Below are positions 45,687-54,804 of a DNA stretch of 64,000 nt, piece by piece. Position numbers and translations under genes: made by a program. Each line of letters begins with the position of its first letter. Position 1 is the stretch's first letter. The notes beneath the pieces were generated by a model, which was not told the DNA's origin, did not search any database, and saw nothing but the letters and a program-made list of their open reading frames with translations. Source of the stretch: Favolaschia claudopus (taxonomy: Eukaryota; Basidiomycota; Agaricomycetes; Agaricales; Mycenaceae); contig JAWWNJ010000069.1 of assembly GCA_037176885.1 (NCBI GenBank), positions 992,001-1,056,000 on the forward strand. The letters run 5' to 3'.

Positions 45687-46118
45687 TGTGAGTGGCCACC
45701 GTATAGTCTGCTTTTTCTTCGTGTTCGATTGCTGATGGATACTTAATCTACCATTAGGCTTGGTTCCACGTGTTTGTGAAGGCATAAATAAACGATGTAG
45801 TCCTTTCAGACGCAGCCGCTACTAGCTCGTAACGAATGTGAATGGTTCATTTGACTGAGTGCGCGCAACCTTTAAGCTTGAAATTACTGTTGAAGGTGAG
45901 AAAACAAATATAAGCCTTCCGAATTAAAGCGAATTGGACCAAAGGAAAACGGAGCCTCGCGAGGTACGTCTGTTCGTCATACATTCTCTTTGTTCGCTTA
46001 TGTACTTTCCTGAAGTAAACCTCAAACCGTATCCGAAAGTCTCTTAATTTCTGTGTTGGTCCCATGCTTTCTAGGGCTTCAATTATCTTCAAATTGTATG
46101 GACCTCGATACTCGCTCC
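45687..46118. other. intergenic between convergent genes
   Basis: 432 bp between the ends of the BTB copy and the cupin gene. No feature seen. Confidence 0.45.
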
Positions 46119-46770
46119 CTATTTCGCCTCATGAATCTCCGCTCCAAGCGTTTTACCTTCAATCTCGATCGGTTTCGCATCTGCAATCGATATGCACTCA
46201 GGATTGATTTATTGGCGACAAAACAGAACCCACTCATCATCACGAAATACATTCTAGTCCACTCCGTACTCTCGTTCCTCCAGGTATGCATGGTCCCTCG
46301 TTGGACTACTGAGTCCCCTTCGTGGAGAGTCACTTTCTGACCGTCGTCCAACTCCAGAACGATGCTCCCGCGAAACACAAGGCCATAATCAATCGTAACG
46401 GTTCGGTGTACGACCTGTCAACATTCACTCAACGTTGTGTCTCGGAAACCGAATATATTCGCAAGGGAATCAATCGCACTGTAACTTGGCCTGGCGCCAT
46501 ATCCCAGCACCGCCAATTTGATCCACTGCCACTGAAAAGTTCCGGATGGGATAGACTCTCATCCGCCCATTTCCCTTGCGTTATCTCGTTGTCGATAACC
46601 GCCGGAGCCTCGCTGGCGTGATGGATATCGTACATCGGCGACTTCTCAGACGGGACGAAGAATCTGGGAGGTTGAGGGGCGTCTGCGAGGACGGTGGATT
46701 TGCCGTCGGATGTGTGTCCTGTAATCACTCTACGGACAGGAGGGAAGGGGGAGGAGTGTGAAGCTGCCAT
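46119..46770 (-). CDS. small cupin-domain protein
   Basis: Exons 46486-46770, 46234-46414 and 46119-46180 give 175 aa. The N-terminus is VRRVITGHTSDGKSTVLAD with FFVPSEKSPMYDIHH. The cupin core follows: DMAPGQVVHRTVTIDYGLVFRGSIVLELDDGQKVTLHEGDSVVQRGTMHTWRNES. It ends AKPIEIEGKTLGAEIHEAK. The core has the cupin_2 pattern with a G-D-x6-G-x3-H-x-W/N second motif, so a small double-stranded beta-helix is expected, possibly metal-binding. Similar small cupins are common in fungi, often without known activity. The last intron was chosen because its acceptor opens AKPIEIEG, a typical terminus of these proteins. The junction at 46234 may be off by one base. Confidence 0.85.
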
Positions 46771-47531
46771 GGTGGGCGGGGACGTTTGGGAGCGAAAGGT
46801 TAAGGTACGGTGAGAAGGTTATTATATAGATACTGCCGCTCTGGGTCGTCAACTCCCAGGTCAGATTGGAAAGCCACTATCATGTGGCCTTCGATTCATC
46901 CGAGTTAGTAAGATCCATTGACTTTTTGCGGTGAATTCTATTGAGCGCCCTGATGAACTTTTGAGTCGAAGCAAGCAGACAGGGATCAGGTTCCGTGTGG
47001 CCTGAATTACAAAGACAAACGAGTAAGTTATTTCACTAAACACTACAACAATAACGAATGAATGACGACGGGGGCGCGCGCGCTCGATACGTATGGAGGA
47101 GGAGGAGGAGGTACCGGCGAAGTTAGACTACAGTACACGGAGGGACGCGGGATTACCTATAATTGAGAATAGTATTACGGATCATATATAATAATATCGA
47201 TATCGAGGCGGGGGTCCAAACAACAGCAAGATGCAAAACAGGATCGGCGAGAGCAAGCAAGCAAACGAGTGTGGGTGAGTAAGTGCGATTTCAAAGAGCG
47301 ACGAGATATCGATAACGAGCGTGCGAGCGAATGAATGAGTGATTACGGGTCGGGTAAGAGTCACGGTATTCGCGCGACCAAGACAGAGTGAACGTCGTCC
47401 ACGACGACGACGGGGATTTATCTGATTTTAGTGTATACATTGGATTCGAATAAAACGAACGAGAGGCCGAAAGGGCGGCTACCAAGCGAGAATAGTTGTT
47501 GGTTTATCCAACGCACGATAGACGGGATGTT
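46771..47531. other. intergenic, 761 bp, with GAGC/GAAT-rich simple repeats
   Basis: About 47090-47115 is GGAGGA-rich. About 47240-47345 has imperfect GAGCAAGCAAGC / GAGCGAATGAATGAG repeats like those after the paralogue at 21360-21510. It serves as 3' flank of the Ser/Pro-rich gene. Confidence 0.5.
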
Positions 47532-48749
47532 TCACGATGCAAACGATGCTGCCGCCCAAAGCGAACTCGACCCCGAACACGCGCTGTGGTAGGGCTCGCT
47601 TTCGTCCGAGGCGTACGATCTACCCGAGGCCGGGGACGCGAGAACGGCGGAGCCCATCGAGCTCGGCGAGGACGAGGAGAGGTCGAGCCAATTGGCTCGC
47701 GCTTTGTAGTATGGCGGGGTGAAGCCTAACGGGAATGGGTTCGGGGAGCTCGCGCGGCTGCAGCGGGGAGGAGTGATCGGCGGAGATGGAGTCGGAGTGT
47801 GGAGAGGCGGCGCGGGGAACTCGTCGAGGATGTACGCGCTGCTGCGTCTGCGCAGGCCCGGGGTCGGCGAAGCTGGGGAGGCGGGAACTATGGGTGTCGC
47901 GCGGGAATATGGGTGCCTGCTGTACGAGCTGTGTTTGGTGGGTAGCGGGAGCGGCGGGATTGGGCGCGTTGGCGGAGGTTTCGCGGGGGAGAGGGCGCGC
48001 TGGCTGCGGTAGCGGCGAAGACGGAGGGGGTGGGGGAGAGATCCTACGGAAGCGGAGGCGCGAGGCTGGCCCGAATGGAAGGGGTGGGTGAACGGATCAG
48101 AAGGCGTTTCGTCTGTCTCGGTGCTGCAGTGGGACCAGCGGCGGATGGCACATTCCTCGAAGACTGTATTCAGCGGGGTTGTCGGATGCTGGGACTCCGA
48201 CGAGGTACCCGTCGAAGAACAGCAGGAAGAGTCAGAGGTACTCGGTGACGGAATCGAGTACGAGTGCGACGAGCTCAGGCTGGAGGTACCGTAATGGGAT
48301 AATTCCAAAGTATATTGACTGGGGAGCGAGGGTGTCGACATGCAAGTGGATATGGGCCGCACATACGGCGTCCGCCGCTCGTATTGAGTGACCAGCGGCA
48401 TATACGGAGCAAACTCGCCCTCCGAAGACAGACTGAGCTCGGGAATTTGATATTCGGGCGAGCTAGCGCGTAGAGACGACAGCCGACGCGTCGATGGACG
48501 TTTCACCAATGAAGAGGCGCGCTTCTTGAACTTCTGAAGCATTTGACGGACACGCGAACTTCCACTTTGCTCGCTCCCCGCTGGAGTACCGCAGCGACTA
48601 CCATTTGGCAAAGAAAAGAAAGTCGAGGCGTCTGAGTAGAGGATTGGGTCTGGAGATTCGAGGGCCGCAGAGACGAGGTTTCCGAATTCGACGAGAGAAA
48701 AGGGCGGCGCGCGGGAGGAGGTGGTGGAGGGCGAGGCGCAGCGGTCCAT
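47532..48749 (-). CDS. Ser/Pro-rich low-complexity protein, paralogue 2
   Basis: A single exon of 405 aa starts at 48749 (MDRCASPSTT). The conserved blocks with the protein at 21597-23177 are APPFSLVEFGNLVSAALESPDP (residues about 13-35) and SRVRQMLQKFKKRASSLVKRPS (about residues 64-85). The remainder is rich in Ser, Pro, Thr, Arg and Tyr, has a Cys-containing stretch (SDSSCCSSTGTSS) and is presumably disordered. Both paralogues are single-exon genes on the minus strand with GAGC-repeat 3' flanks. I recognise no named family; the FSL-x-[DE]F-x2-LV-[TS]-AA block is the best signature. Confidence 0.7.
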   Translation of the reverse strand: MDRCASPSTTSSRAPPFSLVEFGNLVSAALESPDPILYSDASTFFSLPNGSRCGTPAGSEQSGSSRVRQMLQKFKKRASSLVKRPSTRRLSSLRASSPEYQIPELSLSSEGEFAPYMPLVTQYERRTPYVRPISTCMSTPSLPSQYTLELSHYGTSSLSSSHSYSIPSPSTSDSSCCSSTGTSSESQHPTTPLNTVFEECAIRRWSHCSTETDETPSDPFTHPFHSGQPRASASVGSLPHPLRLRRYRSQRALSPAKPPPTRPIPPLPLPTKHSSYSRHPYSRATPIVPASPASPTPGLRRRSSAYILDEFPAPPLHTPTPSPPITPPRCSRASSPNPFPLGFTPPYYKARANWLDLSSSSPSSMGSAVLASPASGRSYASDESEPYHSACSGSSSLWAAASFAS

Positions 48750-48919
48750 CGTGGAGGTAAGAGGAAAAGGGAGAAATCACGAGAATTCCAAACGCGTTGT
48801 ATTTAATGGTTTCCCTGTCAGGCGTAAGCGCGAACCAAGAAGGAAAGGAAGAACTCAAACAAGCAATTTTGGGAGCGTCACCGTCACCGTCACAGTCACC
48901 TCTTCTTTTACTTTTTCGA

Positions 48920-49985
48920 CCTTCATTAGACCTTATTCTGGCTTTATCACTGGGATTTACCCCTTGTCTGAGCACCTGGAGTGTTCACAAGCTGTCACAC
49001 CCGCCGCTGCTGTCCGACTCGGTGGCTTGCCCTCGTGTTTTTAGCGCCGCCGCAAATTTACTCACCGGAATTTCGAAAACCAGCCACAAAGAACATGAGT
49101 CGGAGGCAGCAGGTTGCCGCCACGAAACCTCGTGGAACGTGGCGCTACCTCATTTATTTCATCTCTTTCAGCCAGAGTCCGTATCGTTCGCCACATGCTT
49201 CTTTACAGGTCGGTCCGAGTTTCGCTTCTTTTGTCAGTCGTTCTTGGCTGATAATTGCGTTGCGCTTCGATGTCTAAGATTCTCGGAGCCGGTCGAAACA
49301 TCAGCAGACACCTGCTGTCGCATTTTGTAGCTGTCTAGCCTTCCAAGGTGTATATTATCGTCTTTAGCGGGTCCAAGCCTGGCCATGGTATCAAAGGTCC
49401 GGGCATTCCGAACTTGAAAGACAATCCCGCGGCCCCTGATATCGCAGCCAGGCGCACGCTCTTGAGTATTTTGAACCTTGAGACTGATATAATACGTACT
49501 GAAAAGTTCGAATCCCTCTCCGAAGCCTTCGAGGTCACCTAGGCAATCGAATCCCAGTCTTCCGTGTCTCCTTCGTCGTCGTCGTCGTCGAGCTCAAACT
49601 GCCGCAGCCTTGCGCATTGCGTGAGAGGACCAGCGAGTACGCGCAGACCATATCCTTGCATTTTGTCTAGATGGCGTTCGAGAATTGACATTGTTGGCGA
49701 AAGCTCAAAGAAGTGCTTTGAGAGATGATGAGATAAATGAGGCAGCGCCGCGTTCCACGAGCTTTCGTGGCGGCAACATGCTGCCTCCGACTCATGTTCT
49801 TTGTGGCTCGTTGTCGAACTCCGGTGGGTAAAATTTGCGGCGCCAAAAAAACGAGGACAAGCCACCGAGTCCGAAGTCGGGCATTGGAAGCGGCGGGTTA
49901 ACAGCTCGTGAACACTCCAGGCGCGCAGACAAGGGGTAGATCGTAGTGACAACACCAGAATGAAGTGTAATGAAGGGCAAGAAGC
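48920..49985. repeat. imperfect inverted repeat, arms about 265 bp
   Basis: The plus-strand arm (about 48920-49175) and minus-strand arm (about 49722-49985) translate to nearly the same peptide: DSVACPRVFSAAANL / DSVACPRFFGAANF, then TSHKEHESEAAGCRHETSWN / TSHKEHESEAACCRHESSWN. The 550-bp spacer carries two short frames. The minus-strand frame downstream of its arm continues LRVLAGPLTQCARLRQFELDDDDDEGD to a stop at 49539 and might be the 3' end of a decayed gene. No TIR or target duplication was found. Confidence 0.6.
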
Positions 49986-50521
49986 AAGCCAGAAGTGAAA
50001 CAAGTGAAAAAATGGTTCGTATTGATGGGATTGATGGCATCGAGTCTTTCGCCAAATAGGGCCAACTAGACTGGTTGAACCCGGTTTTCCAATTGCGATC
50101 ACTAGTAGATAAGACCTTGGGTGCGAATTTACACTCTCTTTCAAATTTTTCATTGATTTTTTTTTGTGCTTTTACAATTTCTCGAAAAAAGAAAATCAGA
50201 AACCCGGCAAAAACACGCCCACCAACTCGGAGTTCAAATACTTGGCAGCGTCGACGTCGTGTGCCTTGAAGCTTGAATGTCGAGTCGACGTCTGACGACG
50301 TCAAATTTCGCGCCGAAAGTGCGTAGATCTTTCTCCTCAATTGACCTTGAATTTCCAAACACGATCTGCCGGCGTTTCCGGAAGTTACCGAAATTCAACT
50401 TGAACAGTTGTCCTGGGATCTGAGAGGTTCGAATTTTGGGCAACATATTTAGACAGTGAGGTGCTGAAATGCCAGTGCTGCTTCTGACGATGTTTGCATC
50501 GCGTTCAGAGAATCAGAACCA

Positions 50522-51786
50522 CTGTATAGTTTCGGTCAATTCTCCTGGCCTGTGACCTGTGACATCGCGATTCGAACTTGGATATTCGTAAATGCCTGGG
50601 CCGGTATGGCGGTCGTTTGGCTACTTTAAAAAAACATGTATAAATGTACTATTTTCAGAGAAAAAGTTGAGAACGGCGAAAAAAATATTTTCTTTTCAAG
50701 AAAGTAGAGAGACTTTCCTTGAGTATGAAAACAGATGTGGAAGAATGAAAATGTTTTTTGAAGTTGAGTTGAAAAGAAAAGTTTGTGCCGAGTCAGTGGC
50801 TGTGCATTAATGATGGCCGAAGCGGCCGAGTTGTACTGACAAAGTGAACTCTGCAGCCCATGGGCTATCTGCGACATAGAGCAGGGACCTATTTTCAGGA
50901 TAATTTTGGGTATCAGCACACCAAAACAAGGCACAGGTATGTAGCTCAATGATCTGAGCAGACTGCAGGATTGGTTCAATGGTTGCCATATATTGTCAAC
51001 ATCTTGCGAGCCCTGCATGTTGAAGGTCAATACAATGTGTGTGCTAGCTAAGATAGGGGCAAAAACACCTGCTTTAGGTGGTATGAGGAGCAGCGGACGT
51101 GGATCTCCTTCTGCAAACCTTAACTATAGAGAGTCGGCCGCCGAGTCGGCCATCACTCAGAGCACAGCCACAGACTCGGCACCGAAACTTTTCTCTCAAC
51201 TCCACTCCGAAAGACATTTTCAACTTACCGCAACTGTTTTCATACTCAAGGAAAGTCTCTCTACTTCTTCGAATTTTTTTTTTTTTTCACTGTTCTCAAC
51301 TTTTTCTCTCAAAACAGGATATTTATATGTGTTTTTTTAAAGTAGCCAAACGACCGCCATAGGGCCGGTGCGTGACAGGGAAAAAAATTCGTAAATTGGT
51401 ATATTCTGGCGGGGAAACATAGTGGGAAACAACTGTGTACATGCAGGTACGCGCCTCGCATTTTTGCACCCTATCACGGATTGTCTTGAGATTTCTACTT
51501 TTTGGCTACTTTCTTGCCCAGATGAGTGCCGAGAACACGTCAATCACATCAAGCCGGAGATGGCACACGCAGCCGATGCAAGAAACCAAGTTGTAAGAAA
51601 GCGCGGCCTGGCGCGGCATGACTAGGGCCGCGCCGGAAATTTCTGATTTTTCGGCGCCTTGGGGCAGAATTTGTGACTGGTTTTCGCTATTCGTAAGAAC
51701 CCTCGGTGACCTGTGACAGCCACGAAAAAATTCGTAAATTTTCAGGCCTGTGACGCGTGACATACGAATTGAGCGAAACTCTACAG
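50522..51786. mobile_element. foldback-type non-autonomous DNA element
   Basis: This is a 1,265-bp element. Its ends are inverted repeats of about 20 bp (CTGTATAGTTTCGGTCAATT versus complement of CTGTAGAGTTTCGCTCAATT), with paired GTGAC boxes inside both ends, as in MITEs 1 and 2. Inside lie long inverted arms, about 50609-50832 and 51131-51362, sharing GGCGGTCGTTTGGCTACTTT and GAGAGACTTTCCTTGAGTAT in opposite orientation. The right subterminal part is about 340 bp longer than the left and contains the GAAAAAA-TTCGTAAAT segment twice, which suggests a nested insertion. Flanks show CA on both sides rather than TA. It has no coding capacity. Confidence 0.75.
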
Positions 51787-51994
51787 CACCGCCCAGTTTT
51801 CACAATTGTTTGCAAAAAGCCCCTTGAACACTAGAAGGAATCGCTAGATCGATTGTTGAATACATGACTTATTATTGTTGAACTCGATAGGAACTGCGTT
51901 CACATGATCAATCGGAATCAAGTACAATGCATAAGACTAGAACATCCTCAAAAATTTGCGTGCAAGTGAAATCTCAAAGGAGTCAAGTGAAATC

Positions 51995-52129
51995 TCAAAG
52001 GAGTTTAATAACCTCCTCATTAACCCCCCACCCCCTCCCCTCCTGCGCATTCTTCAGCACACTCCCCGTGCGACCCTGATACCCATTCTCGCGCATCCAA
52101 CGTTCCAGCGTGTACGTCCCAGGATGCAC
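51995..52129 (-). pseudogene. 3' end of a host gene split by the KDZ transposon
   Basis: On the minus strand this is the last coding part of a host gene, ending EEVIKLL-stop at 51995. It contains TLERWMRENGYQGRTGS. Joining it to 63921-64000 with one copy of the 8-bp target duplication gives an uninterrupted frame, so the two pieces were one exon before insertion. I do not recognise the family. A 20-bp direct repeat (GTGAAATCTCAAAGGAG) lies at the stop. Confidence 0.7.
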
Positions 52130-52236
52130 CACCTAAGGCACCTAGGTTTTGCTTATGTAAAGCCCCTCGGAGAAGGGTAAAATCGTACAGTAGAACCCCT
52201 CTCAAAGAGCGGGCCTACGTAGGAGGCGAATTACGA
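52130..52236 (+). repeat. left terminal inverted repeat of the KDZ element
   Basis: 107 bp, matching the complement of 63806-63912 except at one base (T at position 54 here). It contains TACAGTAGAACCCCTCT and TACGTAGGAGGCGAATTACG. The outer end abuts the target duplication at 52122-52129. Confidence 0.92.
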
Positions 52237-52657
52237 AACGGATGGTAAGCCGAAGAAGATCAATTCTAAATTGGGTTGCTAACGCGTGACCTCCGTGAGC
52301 GCCTTCGTTTGCCGAAGGCGCTACGTTTCCTCGCATATTCACACTCATACAGGCCAAGAACAAGCTCAAATTCAAGATTTATGTACAAGAGAACTATTTA
52401 CAATGTACAGTAGGGTTATATGGATCAAGAAATACAAGAAAGATATCTACAAATTGGGTGGCTACAGTATGAATAAATCGGATGCTAAAACATGGGAAAC
52501 ATATACAAGACGGCGGGGCACGAGGGGGAGGGCACATTATAGCTGGCAAAAGTGTCTGCGCAGACACATCAGTCCGAGAAAGCGAAATACAAAAAAATAT
52601 TCATGCGTCCGGAGCCTCCGTCAGAGCCTCCGTCAGACCCTCCGCGACGACTCTAAA
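52237..52657. other. left subterminal region of the KDZ element
   Basis: It holds the inner inverted repeat (52258-52292) with ACGCGT, and a perfect 10-bp hairpin AGCGCCTTCG/CGAAGGCGCT with a 5-nt loop at 52298-52322. It also has a short run of CCTCCGTCAGAG repeats at about 52615-52645, just past the stop of the first cargo gene. No gene. Confidence 0.6.
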
Positions 52658-54742
52658 TCATCCCTGCCGCCCCTGCTGCTCTGCGAAACGATCGAGGCGG
52701 CCTTGCATCGATTGTTGCAGGCGGATGAGAGATTCGAGCTGCGCCTGCATCATCTGGTAGGACGCCAGATCAACCGTCGTCGGCGCCCCAGCGGTTGGCG
52801 CGGGACCTTGGAGGAAGGATGGTGCGGGCGCGGTGGGAAGGGCAGGGGTGGGAGCAGGGGGAGCAGATGGGGCTGGGGACAGGCCGTCGACGAGGACATG
52901 CGACCCACTTTGAGGCTGCGCGAAAACCCTGCCGATGGGGACCCCCGTTCCATCGACAGAGTACATGATCCCCTTGTGCTGGGTGTTAGGGGGTGGGGAA
53001 GGGTAAGAAAATGGAGGAATCACCGGCTCAGGCTCATCTGGGATGGGCGGCGGATTAGCAGCTCGCGTGCTCGACCTCGTTGACCTCTTTGATTTTGGCG
53101 GCGGCCGTCTCGAGTCGCCGATCGCGTATTCCTCCGCTGGCCAATGCTCGGGCGCGGGAAGAGCCGCCATCGCTGCACGCCGGGCAGCCAACCTCTCGGG
53201 GTCGTTGGCGAAGGTGACATGTTTTTCCGGAGCCTTCGCGGCGGCCTTCGGCGGCGCCTTCCTTCCTCCACCCTGCTGGACCACAGGCGGCGCTGAGACG
53301 GGCCCGTCCGCGCGTGTCTTGTGTCTCTTGACCGGCGGCTGCGCGTTGTCGGTGTCAGACGCGAAGTAGTAGTCGGAGGGCGGAGAGGGGGCACGGGGAG
53401 CAGGCGGCGTCCGCCCCCGTTTGGTGTCCTTGGTTTTGGAGGCGCGCGGGGTTGGCTCGACGTACTCGGTGTCGTTGTCGACCGTCTTGCGCTTGCCGGG
53501 GGTCTTCGCCGTCAGCGGGGTGTCGTCCTCGGTGTCCTGGCTCTCAACGTCGACATCAACCACCTCAACCCCCTTCCCCTTTGCCTTCTGCTTCACCTCG
53601 GCCTTCATTTCTTCCGTCAACGGCCTGGCGCGTGGGCGTGAAGTGGAACGCGAAGACCTCGCGGACGTGGAGGCCTCCGGCGGAGCCTTCGTGGAAGTGG
53701 AGGCCTCCGGCGGAGGCCGCGTCGGAGCCTTCGTGGCGGCCTTCGTCGGTGCCTTCTTCGTACGCTTCGTCGGCTTCGTCGGCTTCGTCACCTCCACAAC
53801 CTCGTCCTCCTCCTCATCCTCCTTGGCATCCTTCTTGCTCGTCGTAGCGCGCTTTTGGAAGAGGCTGGCGCCAACAGCGGGGCTCCCTCCATGTGCGAGG
53901 TCGATGGAGGCGGTATAGAAGTCGCCGTTCTGGTGGACACAGCGCACCCGCTTGCCACCGCAGTTGTTCCAATACAGTTCGACAGCCTCTGGAGGTCCGG
54001 GGGAGGGGGCGAATTGTAATCGTGCGAGATTATGACAAAATCCTCTAACGAGAGACGTTAGAAAAATAGCGGAATGGTAAAGAAAATCCAGCTTACCTCC
54101 TGTTGCCGATGGATCATGCGCTTCAACACGCATACCGTGCGCCGGGTTCCGTTCGTACTCCCGCAGCGCGAGGTTGAAGTAGGCCATGTGGCTCATACGC
54201 CAAGACCCCGTGGCCTGGGTCCTGCCCTTGTCAGTCTCCCCAGGAAACATGAGATTGTTGGGATAGCCGACGAGGCGGACGCCGTTCTTCTTGAGGATCC
54301 GGTGCAGGGGGAGCCAGGAGAACTCCGCAGGCTTCTCCTTGCGGAAGACGTCGTACCCGAGCTCCGCAACGCTCATGGCGCTCCAGCGGGTTCGGAGCCA
54401 GGCATGGTCCTCCTTTTCGACGGGAAATGAGTCGATGATGTTGTAAAAGGTGGTGTCCTGCCAGTTCATCTGCTCTGCACGCAGCCCGTCCTTCCTCTTC
54501 CTTCTCATGCCCCCGGTGCCCTCCGTCTTTACGGTGATGGTGGAGGTGGAAGCGGAGGCATTGGGGACAGGAGTGGAGGCGGTAGGTGCGTGCGAGGAGG
54601 CCGTTGCGGGGGTGACGGAGGCGGTGGCGGAGGCCGCGGAGGCTGCGGCGGAGGCTCCAGATCTTGTCGCTGGCACAGAGGCCAGGGTGGGAGGCGCTGG
54701 ACCTGGATCAAGGACGGTTCCTCCGGACAAATTGTCGTTCAT
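52658..54742 (-). CDS. KDZ cargo protein 1, unknown function
   Basis: Exons 54097-54742 and 52658-54042 (54-nt intron, a multiple of three) give 676 aa. Residues 1-75 are Ala/Ser/Pro/Thr low complexity. Residues about 80-240 look folded: MRRKRKDGLRAEQMNWQDTTFYNIIDSFPV, LHRILKKNGVRLVGYPNNLMFPGE, YWNNCGGKRVRCVHQ and so on. The rest is a long basic/acidic disordered tail with KPTKPTKRTKKAPTKA and PPEASTS repeats and putative nuclear signals (KRHKTR, KSKRSTRSS). It ends with a Gln-rich helix (YQMMQAQLESLIRLQQSMQGRLDRFAEQQ), probably a coiled coil. Repeated GCCTCCG-type codons shape the low-complexity parts. A chromatin- or DNA-associated role is plausible from composition but not shown. Confidence 0.7.
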   Translation of the reverse strand: MNDNLSGGTVLDPGPAPPTLASVPATRSGASAAASAASATASVTPATASSHAPTASTPVPNASASTSTITVKTEGTGGMRRKRKDGLRAEQMNWQDTTFYNIIDSFPVEKEDHAWLRTRWSAMSVAELGYDVFRKEKPAEFSWLPLHRILKKNGVRLVGYPNNLMFPGETDKGRTQATGSWRMSHMAYFNLALREYERNPAHGMRVEAHDPSATGGKLDFLYHSAIFLTSLVRGFCHNLARLQFAPSPGPPEAVELYWNNCGGKRVRCVHQNGDFYTASIDLAHGGSPAVGASLFQKRATTSKKDAKEDEEEDEVVEVTKPTKPTKRTKKAPTKAATKAPTRPPPEASTSTKAPPEASTSARSSRSTSRPRARPLTEEMKAEVKQKAKGKGVEVVDVDVESQDTEDDTPLTAKTPGKRKTVDNDTEYVEPTPRASKTKDTKRGRTPPAPRAPSPPSDYYFASDTDNAQPPVKRHKTRADGPVSAPPVVQQGGGRKAPPKAAAKAPEKHVTFANDPERLAARRAAMAALPAPEHWPAEEYAIGDSRRPPPKSKRSTRSSTRAANPPPIPDEPEPVIPPFSYPSPPPNTQHKGIMYSVDGTGVPIGRVFAQPQSGSHVLVDGLSPAPSAPPAPTPALPTAPAPSFLQGPAPTAGAPTTVDLASYQMMQAQLESLIRLQQSMQGRLDRFAEQQGRQG

Positions 54743-54804
54743 ACGCGAATTGCTGAAGGTGAATTAGCATACACAATAGGCAAAAGAAAAAAAAAATGGA
54801 CTCA

